A DNA stretch of 5,557 nt, from positions 1 to 5,557 of the forward strand of contig JACMRP010000256.1 in the NCBI GenBank assembly GCA_014376325.1, given 5' to 3'. The translations under genes and the position numbers were made by a program. The notes beneath the pieces were generated by a model that saw only the letters and a program-made list of their open reading frames with translations, was not told the origin of the DNA and ran no database searches. This DNA is from Pseudobdellovibrionaceae bacterium. GTDB lineage: Bacteria; Bdellovibrionota; Bdellovibrionia; Bdellovibrionales; Bdellovibrionaceae. This document shows, piece by piece, positions 1 to 5,525 of this stretch (the stretch's first letter is position 1; the number at the start of each line of letters is the position of its first letter).

Positions 1-1255
1 AGGCGCTGCGAACTCGGCCGTCCAAAATTTTGCAGAAATGTATCAACTGGGATTCGAAGGGCAGTTTATCTGCGGGAACTTGATTCGGAAAACCTTTTTC
101 ATCCGCACGCTCGTGGGTACAAACTAAAATACTTTTGATTTCGTCAGACAAAGGCAGTTCTCGCAGCATCGCCCGATTCAGTGAACTCATTGGGTGATGC
201 TGATATTTTTCCATATCGTTCGGTTCCAACATCAAGGCACCGCGACTCTGCAGTTGTCGGTAGCAAGTGGGCGGTAACTCTAACAAACCCAAATCCGAAA
301 GCAAGGCGGCCATGATGATCTCTTTCAGGCTGGTGATTCCGCAGCTCTGCGCGATAAAAAGTGCGTAGGCAAGAACGTAAGGTCCTCGTTCATGTTTGCA
401 AAACTGAAATTCTAGGGACTGGGCGATCACGTTGAACGTATCGGGGCAGTCTTTTAAATAATCCCCAAGGCTTACGGCAGTATCTGCGAACTGATCCAGC
501 TGTGCTTGCAGTGTTTCTTGGTGATGATCGGCATCGAGACTTAGTAACAAAATTAATTCCGTATAGCTGCCCATTAAACTCATCATCATCGCGCGACAGC
601 GTTTCTTCAGCGCGTTGCCGCGATTGTCGTGATAGGCTTCGATATACTTTCGATACCGATTGAGCTCTTCCCGTTTAACGTAAACTTGTTTTACGGATTC
701 GAGTCTTCGATATTTTTTGTCGCTAAAGACGAAGCCCGCGAAAATGACCGGCAAAAAGTTTTGATTGATCGGCAATTTGTGAAATCCGTTAAAGTCTACC
801 GCGGTGCCCGGAAAAAGATCCGTTACCGGGACCGGCAAATAAGTCCCGTGAACCAGCAACGAACAAAGGTAATAAAACTTACTGGAGGTTTGCATTTCGT
901 GGTGAAGGATAAATCGATGGACGCCGGCTAGACGCAGTTGCTGACGGTCTTCCGAAGACTCATTGCCCCGAATCGTCACTATGACTTGTGACCGCGCGTA
1001 AATCCCGTGCACGTGGCGAACGGCCCCGAGCATCTGCTCCTGATCCGCATATTCTAGCAACGAAATAAAAACGACTAGCGGCGAAGTTTTTGACTCTGCT
1101 TCAGAAGCTAAACTCTCAGCGCTCGAAAAAAATTCCGAATTGAAGCCAAAAAATTCTGCCACATCACGCGCGTGTGCGACGACGTCGGCCTCTTTGGCGA
1201 CAACCAAAAACTCGGTGCGTTTCACTATGAATGATTCAACAGGTAGTGCCGACAA
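1..1255 (-). CDS. Degenerate HD-GYP domain protein with N-terminal pseudo-receiver domain (partial, C-terminus beyond left edge)
   Basis: The minus strand is open from a TTG at 1253-1255 to the left edge (418 codons visible); the rest is missing. Residues about 14-120 resemble a response-regulator receiver (start EFLVVAKEAD, later VIVTIRG and an AGVHRFILHH end), but the usual acidic pair, the phospho-acceptor Asp and the conserved Lys are not visible, so it is probably a pseudo-receiver. Residues about 285-418 follow the HD-GYP plan: H288; LLSDLGLLELP at 318-328, where HDIGK is usual; HHP at 353-355; THERADEKGFP at 380-390, where HHExxDGxGYP is usual; and FCKILDG at 407-413, where an ADxxDA-type motif is usual. 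HD-GYP proteins normally hydrolyse cyclic di-GMP with a metal centre. Here the His of HD is Ser, the first His of HHE is Thr, the Tyr of GYP is Phe and the Asp of ADxxDA is Lys, so catalysis is doubtful and a binding or scaffold role is more likely. The middle (about 140-280) is not recognised. The protein has no signal peptide and is probably cytoplasmic. Confidence 0.82.
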   Translation of the reverse strand, partial: MSALPVESFIVKRTEFLVVAKEADVVAHARDVAEFFGFNSEFFSSAESLASEAESKTSPLVVFISLLEYADQEQMLGAVRHVHGIYARSQVIVTIRGNESSEDRQQLRLAGVHRFILHHEMQTSSKFYYLCSLLVHGTYLPVPVTDLFPGTAVDFNGFHKLPINQNFLPVIFAGFVFSDKKYRRLESVKQVYVKREELNRYRKYIEAYHDNRGNALKKRCRAMMMSLMGSYTELILLLSLDADHHQETLQAQLDQFADTAVSLGDYLKDCPDTFNVIAQSLEFQFCKHERGPYVLAYALFIAQSCGITSLKEIIMAALLSDLGLLELPPTCYRQLQSRGALMLEPNDMEKYQHHPMSSLNRAMLRELPLSDEIKSILVCTHERADEKGFPNQVPADKLPFESQLIHFCKILDGRVRSA

Positions 1256-1263
1256 AGATGTAT

Positions 1264-1268
1264 CCTCC
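1264..1268 (-). promoter_or_regulatory. Ribosome binding site GGAGG that decides a TTG start
   Basis: On the minus strand GGAGG lies 8 nt upstream of TTG at 1253-1255, in frame with the HD-GYP-like protein. An in-frame TAA at 1277-1279 closes the frame just upstream, and no ATG lies in frame between that stop and the conserved region. The only other nearby start, GTG at 1223-1225, comes ten codons later and has no Shine-Dalgarno-like sequence. TTG is therefore the best start. Confidence 0.75.
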
Positions 1269-1283
1269 AATGAAACTTATCGG

Positions 1284-1289
1284 ATTTTA
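1284..1289 (-). promoter_or_regulatory. Possible -10 box (TAAAAT) for the HD-GYP-like gene
   Basis: TAAAAT on the minus strand matches 5 of 6 bases of the sigma-70 TATAAT consensus. It would place transcription start roughly 20-25 nt before the TTG codon, a normal leader length. No good -35 hexamer stands at the expected distance, so this is a weak call. A short inverted repeat, TCTCA-TTC-TGAGA at 1312-1324, overlaps the place where the -35 box would lie, but its 5-bp arms could be chance. Confidence 0.35.
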
Positions 1290-1361
1290 AACAATAATTC
1301 TTGATCGAAATTCTCATTCTGAGACTGCGATAGAGGCTTCTTTTCGAACAATTGGTTGCCC

Positions 1362-1389
1362 TTGACTTCAAACTGCTTGAATGTTCAAG
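1362..1389 (+). promoter_or_regulatory. Two tandem TTGA-N2-TCAA-type dyads upstream of the chalcone-isomerase-like gene
   Basis: TTGA-CT-TCAA occupies 1362-1371 and CTTGAA-TG-TTCAAG occupies 1376-1389. The second is a perfect 6-bp-arm dyad, and the two centres lie 16 bp apart. The second dyad can extend as a hairpin with CAAA (1369-1372) pairing to TTTG (1390-1393) around a CTG bulge, ending just before the AGGGG ribosome site. It could be an operator for a dimeric repressor or a leader hairpin that affects translation. The sequence alone does not choose between these. No convincing promoter hexamers were found beside it. Confidence 0.4.
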
Positions 1390-1394
1390 TTTGC

Positions 1395-1400
1395 GAGGGG
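1395..1400 (+). promoter_or_regulatory. Ribosome binding site that sets the start at 1408
   Basis: GAGGGG stands 7 nt before ATG 1408-1410. An earlier in-frame ATG at 1381 would put this purine-rich site inside the coding sequence and would add nine residues in front of an otherwise normal Sec signal peptide. The downstream ATG is therefore preferred. Confidence 0.7.
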
Positions 1401-1407
1401 GTTTCTT

Positions 1408-2046
1408 ATGAAATTGAGCATTCTTGCATCTGCCGCGTTGGTTATTTGTCTTTCGGTGGTCGGCGCCTCGGCCCTGACTTTAAAGACCGAACCGGGCCCG
1501 ACAAATATCGAAAAAGTTTCGATTGCTCAGTCCGCCACCACGGCAGACGGAATAAAACTCGTCTCGGTCGGCGCAGGTTTGCGGACTAAAAAAGTTGTCT
1601 TCGTAAACGTCAAAGTTTACATCGGTCAACTTTTTGTCGCGAACATTGGCGCTTTCCGGAAGAATATTTCAGAGGCGCTCAAATCTTCGGCCGATGCCGC
1701 ACCGATCGCGATTCAATTGCATTTCTTGCGAGATGTAGATGCTGAAAAAGTGCAATCTTCATTTAAGGACGCGCTTGAGTCCAACAAAGTGGACCTCAAA
1801 AAAACTGAAATCGAAAAATTTCTTTCTGCCGTCAAAACAAGTGGCGCCGCCAAAGAAGGCAAAAGCCTTACAATCCTTGGCAGCAAAGCTAAAGATGGCA
1901 CCGAGACCATCGTTTACGAAGACGTTAACGGAAAAGCTACGACCGTCGGCGGTCCCGCAGGATTTATCCAGGAAATATTCGCGATTTGGCTCGGCACTCC
2001 AAGCGACGACGGTGTTGCTAAACTCAAAGCCGAAATCCTGAAATAG
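1408..2046 (+). CDS. Exported chalcone-isomerase-like protein
   Basis: The product is 212 residues. Residues 1-22 form a Sec signal peptide: a Lys at position 2, a hydrophobic core, and VVGASA before a likely cleavage at A22/L23, so the mature protein should be periplasmic or otherwise outside the cytoplasm. The mature part follows the bacterial chalcone-isomerase-like fold family: an early strand and turn LVSVGAGLRTKK (51-62), a VYIGQLFV strand (70-77), a central IAIQLHFLRDVDAEKV segment (100-115), and the family ending GGPAGFIQEIFAIWLGTPSDDGVAKLK (181-207, key residues G181, G182, W194, G196). Bacterial members are not known to make flavonoids, and some fold relatives bind fatty acids, so no enzyme reaction is claimed. 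The gene stands alone between a divergent HD-GYP-like gene and a convergent lon, and ends at a strong terminator. Confidence 0.8.
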   Translation: MKLSILASAALVICLSVVGASALTLKTEPGPTNIEKVSIAQSATTADGIKLVSVGAGLRTKKVVFVNVKVYIGQLFVANIGAFRKNISEALKSSADAAPIAIQLHFLRDVDAEKVQSSFKDALESNKVDLKKTEIEKFLSAVKTSGAAKEGKSLTILGSKAKDGTETIVYEDVNGKATTVGGPAGFIQEIFAIWLGTPSDDGVAKLKAEILK

Positions 2047-2070
2047 GTCATCTTAACAAAATCATAAAAC

Positions 2071-2108
2071 ATAAAAGGGCGGGACCATCGATGGCCCCGC
2101 CCTTTTAT
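2071..2108. terminator. Bidirectional intrinsic terminator between the chalcone-isomerase-like gene and lon
   Basis: A 13-bp perfect stem pairs 2071-2083 (A-rich then GGGCGGG) with 2096-2108 (CCCGCCC then T-rich). It continues past an A/C mismatch into CCA-TCGA-TGG. Each strand ends its stem in a short T run (TTTTAT), so the hairpin can stop transcription arriving from either convergent gene. It begins 24 bp after the plus-strand stop and 26 bp beyond the lon stop. Confidence 0.87.
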
Positions 2109-2134
2109 ATTTGTACTTAGTCCCAAGACTGTTA

Positions 2135-4540
2135 TTAGTTCGCCGTTGCGGCGCCGGTCGGAATCGGCTGCATCAACGCCATCGGCTGTATGAAGCTCTC
2201 GTTCATAAAATCTACATCCAGCTGCAGGGCCGTTTTCAAGACCTCATTGACATTATCGACGAAGGTAAAGTGGATCGCATCGCGAATTTCTTGTGGAACT
2301 TCGCGAAGATCTTTTTCATTCCGTCGCGACATGATAATCTTGTTAATCCCGGCCCTGTGGGCGGCCAAAATCTTTTCCTTGATCCCACCAACCGGCATCA
2401 CCGCACCACGAAGTGTAATTTCACCCGTCATCGCTAACTTCGGATCCACTTTTCTCTGCGAGAATAGCGAAGCCAGGCTCGTTAGCAAGGTCACTCCTGC
2501 CGATGGACCGTCCTTAGGGATCGAACCCGCAGGCACGTGCACATGAATATCCTGTTTCGAAAAATCCACGAGCGGATTGATCATCGGCATGCGCGATCGC
2601 AACAGGCTCAGTGCAATTTGCGCGGACTCTTTCATGACGTCGCCCAGTTGGCCCGTGATCATCAGATGCCCAGAGCCCGGCATGCGCGTACTTTCGATAA
2701 ACAGAATGTCTCCGCCCACCGGAGTCCATGCAAGTCCCGTCACGACACCGGCAGTTGCCGCCACTTCGGCAATTTCCGAGGTGTAACGTTCTGGCCCAAG
2801 AATTTCTTCAAGGTCCGCAACGTCGACGACGATGGCCCCTTCGGTATTCTTGACCACACGTTCGGCAACGGTTCGGCAGAGCGCCGCAATTTTGCGTTGC
2901 AAGTCCCTGACTCCCGCCTCACGCGTGTGCTGCGTAATGATCGCACGTAGGGCGGCATCCGTGATCTGCAATTGGTCCGCGCGGATTCCGTGCTCCGCCA
3001 ATTGTTTAGCGATCAGATGGTCCTTCGCAATGCGGAACTTTTCTTCGGTCGTGTAGCCACTGACGTCGATAATCTCTAATCGGTCCATCAGCGGTCCCGG
3101 AATGCCTTCTAGGCTGTTTGCCGTCGCGACAAAGAAAACTTTCGAAAGGTCGTAACCCACCTCTAGGTAATGATCCATAAACTTATTATTTTGTTCCGGA
3201 TCCAGGACTTCCAACATCGCGGCACCGGGATCGCCTTGATAACCACGTCCCATCTTGTCGATTTCATCCAAGATAAAGACCGGATTATTTTCGCCCGCTT
3301 TTTTCATGCTATTGATTATACGTCCCGGCATCGCACCGACGTAAGTTCTTCGATGGCCACGCACTTCGGCTTCGTCACGAACGCCTCCAAGAGAAACCCG
3401 GAGGTACTTTCGATCCAAGGCCTTTGCGATGCTTTGGCCAAGGGATGTTTTACCAACCCCCGGTGGACCCACGAACAACAGGATATTTCCTTTGTTGTTA
3501 TTTTTAAGTTTCATGACGGCCAAGTATTGTAAGATTCTTTTTTTGATTTTATCCAACCCAAAATGATCTTCATCGAGTATTCTTCTTGCACGATCTAAAT
3601 CGATATCCCCTTCGTGGAAAGATTTTTCCCACGGCAAGGCCACCAACAGATCCAAGTAATTAGTGACAATTTGGTATTCCGGGGACTGCGGCGAAATTGT
3701 TTTTAGTCGCTGCAGCTCGGACAACGCCACCTTGTTAGCTTCTTCCGTCATTCCAGCTTCTTCAATTTTGCCAGAATATTTTTCGTGGATACCCGTCGGG
3801 TCCGGAGTGTTTTCTTCGCCCAGCTCTTCGCGAATGGTGCGCATTTGTTCACGCAAAATATGTTCGCGCTGTGACTGGCCTAATTTAGAACTTACTTTAC
3901 TGCGAATTTCGGCTTGCACCTGCAAATTTTCTTTAAAATTCTGCATGAACACAAGTAAAGACATTACGCGATCTTTCAGGCTTATTTTTTCAAGCAGCTC
4001 TTGTTTTTCGCGCATGGAAGCATCGATATTTGCGGCACAAAGATAAGATAAAAATCCTAAATCTTCGACCCCCTCAATCATTTCATCGAGTTGTTCGGTA
4101 TTGCTCGGTACAAAACGCAAGATTTGTCGCGCCTGAGTTTTTAGACTTTCAAGCAAAGCCGCCTTTGTCGGGTCGTCAAGATCCACGACGTCGTCCACCG
4201 GTTCTACCGTGGCTTGAAAATACTGATCTTTTAAAACGATGTCCGTCACACGCATGCGCTGGTAACCGCGTAGCACGGCCTGAAATCCGGTTTCGGCAGT
4301 GCCCTTAACGGATTCAACCTTACACAACGTTCCGATCGTCGTCAGATCTTCGATGCCTACAGTTTGGGAAGAGTCGGAGGATTTTTGCGCTAAGGCTAAA
4401 ATCCACGACTGCGATTCGTAAGCTTTATTGAGTGCAAGCACGCTCTTTTCACGACCGACGCGAAGTGCTTGTCCAACGCCGGGATAGATGACTGCATTTT
4501 TTAAAGGAAGAACTGGAAGGAAGCCGGTAGGTATAGACAT
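2135..4540 (-). CDS. lon: ATP-dependent protease Lon (LonA type)
   Basis: The 801-residue product is complete (E. coli Lon is 784). Lon degrades misfolded and selected regulatory proteins in the cytoplasm as a ring of identical subunits. The N-terminal substrate domain (about 6-205, LPVLPLKNAVIYPG start) is followed by a coiled helical linker (about 205-305). The AAA+ module has Walker A GPPGVGKT at 358-365, Walker B FILDEID with D425 and E426, a sensor-1 Asn at N475, a probable arginine finger at R487 and a sensor-2 Arg in EAGVRD (R545). The protease domain (about 595-775) carries the Ser-Lys dyad: S680 in PKDGPSAG and K723 in GGIKEK. The start is supported by AGGAG 5 nt upstream. After the domain ends near residue 775 there is a tail of about 25 residues rich in Met, Pro and Ala, with no recognised motif. 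The gene lies downstream of an ArsC/Spx-like gene and may be transcribed with it. Confidence 0.97.
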   Translation of the reverse strand: MSIPTGFLPVLPLKNAVIYPGVGQALRVGREKSVLALNKAYESQSWILALAQKSSDSSQTVGIEDLTTIGTLCKVESVKGTAETGFQAVLRGYQRMRVTDIVLKDQYFQATVEPVDDVVDLDDPTKAALLESLKTQARQILRFVPSNTEQLDEMIEGVEDLGFLSYLCAANIDASMREKQELLEKISLKDRVMSLLVFMQNFKENLQVQAEIRSKVSSKLGQSQREHILREQMRTIREELGEENTPDPTGIHEKYSGKIEEAGMTEEANKVALSELQRLKTISPQSPEYQIVTNYLDLLVALPWEKSFHEGDIDLDRARRILDEDHFGLDKIKKRILQYLAVMKLKNNNKGNILLFVGPPGVGKTSLGQSIAKALDRKYLRVSLGGVRDEAEVRGHRRTYVGAMPGRIINSMKKAGENNPVFILDEIDKMGRGYQGDPGAAMLEVLDPEQNNKFMDHYLEVGYDLSKVFFVATANSLEGIPGPLMDRLEIIDVSGYTTEEKFRIAKDHLIAKQLAEHGIRADQLQITDAALRAIITQHTREAGVRDLQRKIAALCRTVAERVVKNTEGAIVVDVADLEEILGPERYTSEIAEVAATAGVVTGLAWTPVGGDILFIESTRMPGSGHLMITGQLGDVMKESAQIALSLLRSRMPMINPLVDFSKQDIHVHVPAGSIPKDGPSAGVTLLTSLASLFSQRKVDPKLAMTGEITLRGAVMPVGGIKEKILAAHRAGINKIIMSRRNEKDLREVPQEIRDAIHFTFVDNVNEVLKTALQLDVDFMNESFIQPMALMQPIPTGAATAN

Positions 4541-4608
4541 ATTTTCTCCTTGCTCGAACCTTGTTACAGGTTGTTGCTATCTTAAAGATGTGTCTAATCG
4601 TGATTCGG
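4541..4608 (-). promoter_or_regulatory. Gap upstream of lon: ribosome site, small stem-loop, -35-like TTGACC
   Basis: AGGAG at 4546-4550 is the lon ribosome site. AACCT (4557-4561) and AGGTT (4568-4572) can pair around a 6-nt loop just upstream of it. A TTGACC on the minus strand (4607-4612) matches 5 of 6 bases of a -35 box and overlaps the stop of the upstream gene, but no good -10 stands 16-18 bp from it. The gap carries neither a CIRCE element nor a clear terminator, so read-through from the upstream gene remains likely. Confidence 0.4.
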
Positions 4609-4992
4609 TCAAGGTGCGGAAATATTTGAATTTAGAATGCTGTTCCACTGATCGATTTTGAACCCGACCATGCCAAAATTTTTCCCTAATACAAACGGAC
4701 GCTTAACTAATTTGCCGTGACGAGACAACAAATCGAGTGCCTCAGATTCGGTCAGTTCAGAAAGTTTTTCGGCAAGATTCATTTCTTTATAAATAACTCC
4801 GGAAGTATTAAACAAATTTTTGAGGGTTCCGCCGTCCGCTTTTAGGTACTTTAACATGAGTGCCAGCTCGGCTTTTGTCGGGGGACGATCTACGATCGGG
4901 ATTGATTCAAAAGAAATTTTATTTTCCGCTAAATATTTCAACGCGTTTTTACACGTCCCACAATTTTTGTATTCGTAGACTTTTAATTTCAT
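4609..4992 (-). CDS. ArsC/Spx-family thioredoxin-fold protein (YusI-like)
   Basis: The 127-residue product begins with a thioredoxin-like strand and redox motif, YEYKNCGTCKNALKYL, with C11 and C14 as a CxxC pair. It continues with the family segments PPTKAELALML (37-47), LKNLFNTSGVIYKE (57-70) and GKLVKRPFVLG (93-103), and ends with MVGFKIDQW (108-116). The layout and length match the ArsC/Spx/YffB superfamily, and from memory the NCGTC and LFNTSG segments look most like the YusI-type branch. Members include arsenate reductases and Spx, a redox-sensing RNA polymerase partner, so the biochemical role is open. No arsenic-resistance neighbours are present, which argues weakly against an arsenic role. 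The gene lies 68 bp upstream of lon on the same strand. No strong Shine-Dalgarno precedes its ATG, which is unusual beside the strong sites of its neighbours. Confidence 0.85.
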   Translation of the reverse strand: MKLKVYEYKNCGTCKNALKYLAENKISFESIPIVDRPPTKAELALMLKYLKADGGTLKNLFNTSGVIYKEMNLAEKLSELTESEALDLLSRHGKLVKRPFVLGKNFGMVGFKIDQWNSILNSNISAP

Positions 4993-5046
4993 AATGCTAA
5001 GCTTGCCACAGAGTCGTTAGATGTAAAACCCCTAGAGGAGGATTGA
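4993..5046. promoter_or_regulatory. Short divergent intergenic region between the ArsC/Spx-like gene and the Lys-rich gene
   Basis: Only 54 bp separate the two divergent start codons. The plus gene has a strong GAGGAGG at 5035-5041, 5 nt before ATG 5047. TTGCCA at 5003-5008 matches 5 of 6 bases of a -35 box, but the best following TAAAAC is only 15 bp away and would start transcription inside the ribosome site. The promoters for both genes therefore probably overlap the opposite coding sequences, and none can be assigned with confidence. Confidence 0.3.
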
Positions 5047-5334
5047 ATGAATTTTGCGAAAGCCGCCACGACATTGGCGCTAGCCCTACTGTTTGCCTTG
5101 CCGTTGGTCACCCAGGCTCAAGAAGATCCAGGCCCTCCCGGTTTAGATCCGGCCATGAGCGAAGCCGCTCCGCCACCACCTCCGCCAGCTTACCACCCAG
5201 CGGAGCCAGAAAAGCCGGGCGCAAAGAAGCACGCAAAAGTGAAATCTAAAAAAGTAAAAAAAGACAAAGCCGGCAAATCAAAAAAGTCAGCCAAGTCAAA
5301 AAAGAAAAAAAAGCACCACACTCCACCAGCATAA
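5047..5334 (+). CDS. Small secreted protein with Pro-rich segment and Lys-rich tail
   Basis: The product is 95 residues. Residues 1-24 form a Sec signal peptide (Lys at 5, hydrophobic core LALALLFALPL, VTQA before a probable cleavage at A24/Q25). The mature protein starts acidic (QEDPGP), passes through a Pro-rich stretch (28-54, with six Pro in a row at 42-47), then becomes extremely basic: 19 of the 34 residues from 56 to 89 are Lys, mixed with Ala, Ser and Gly, and the end is HHTPPA. The tail resembles histone H1-type or Lys-rich low-complexity tails, but the signal peptide sends it out of the cytoplasm. There it might bind anionic partners such as lipopolysaccharide, cell wall or nucleic acid; this is inference. 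No Cys is present, so it is not a lipoprotein. The ATG is chosen because it follows GAGGAGG by 5 nt. No family is recognised. The Lys codons form long A runs (A8 at 5305-5312). Confidence 0.8.
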   Translation: MNFAKAATTLALALLFALPLVTQAQEDPGPPGLDPAMSEAAPPPPPPAYHPAEPEKPGAKKHAKVKSKKVKKDKAGKSKKSAKSKKKKKHHTPPA

Positions 5335-5346
5335 CTAAAAGGTACC

Positions 5347-5396
5347 AGGTCGCTTTTGCGCGTTTGACCGGAGGTCCACCTTCGGTTGAACGACCT
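5347..5396. other. Nested stem-loop A in a non-coding stretch (possible structured RNA)
   Basis: Outer arms AGGTCG (5347-5352) and CGACCT (5391-5396) enclose an inner hairpin with CCGGAGGT (5368-5375) and ACCTTCGG (5378-5385), 8 bp with one G-U pair. It begins 13 bp after the stop of the Lys-rich gene. No T run follows, so it is not a classic intrinsic terminator. It could be a transcript-end structure, part of a small RNA, or part of the leader of the next gene. Confidence 0.45.
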
Positions 5397-5434
5397 AGTT
5401 GATCTCGTAGATTCACTGCAACATTGAGCCTATG

Positions 5435-5480
5435 GAGTCGCCGTCTCCGGTCGTGCCGGCATGGATGCCGGTTCCGACTC
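5435..5480. other. Nested stem-loop B, similar in design to stem-loop A
   Basis: Outer arms GAGTCG (5435-5440) and CGACTC (5475-5480) enclose a perfect 7-bp inner hairpin, CCGGCAT (5456-5462) with ATGCCGG (5465-5471). Opening the last pair leaves an ATGGAT loop. Like stem-loop A, the order GTCGC, CCGG, CGGTT, CGAC is kept. No T run follows. The 5335-5525 stretch shows no supported gene on either strand; the minus-strand frames entering from the right edge all close by about 5504. Confidence 0.45.
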
Positions 5481-5525
5481 GCGACGACGATAAATCAATC
5501 ACCACAGTCTACACAACGAAGTAAA

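Noticed and set aside
629..931. Plus-strand open frame of 100 codons
   Set aside because: It lies opposite the HD-GYP-like gene, whose minus-strand frame is open throughout and carries family motifs; the plus product looks like a shadow.
1381..1407. Upstream in-frame ATG adding nine residues to the chalcone-isomerase-like protein
   Set aside because: The ribosome site AGGGG falls inside this extension, and the signal peptide is normal when translation starts at 1408.
2190..4308. Several plus-strand open frames of 70-140 codons
   Set aside because: All lie opposite the intact lon gene, show no domain or ribosome site, and have the uneven composition of antisense shadows.
5043..5249. TTG-started 68-codon frame overlapping the Lys-rich gene
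   Set aside because: The TTG sits 1 nt after GAGGAGG, too close for initiation, and its product has no signal peptide or family features, unlike the frame at 5047.
5347..5396. Intrinsic terminator of the Lys-rich gene
   Set aside because: The stem is imperfect and no T run follows on either strand, unlike the clear terminator at 2071-2108.
5341..5480. tRNA or SRP RNA
   Set aside because: There is no cloverleaf with a proper T-arm GTTCRA and no GGAAG-type SRP core, so neither is supported.
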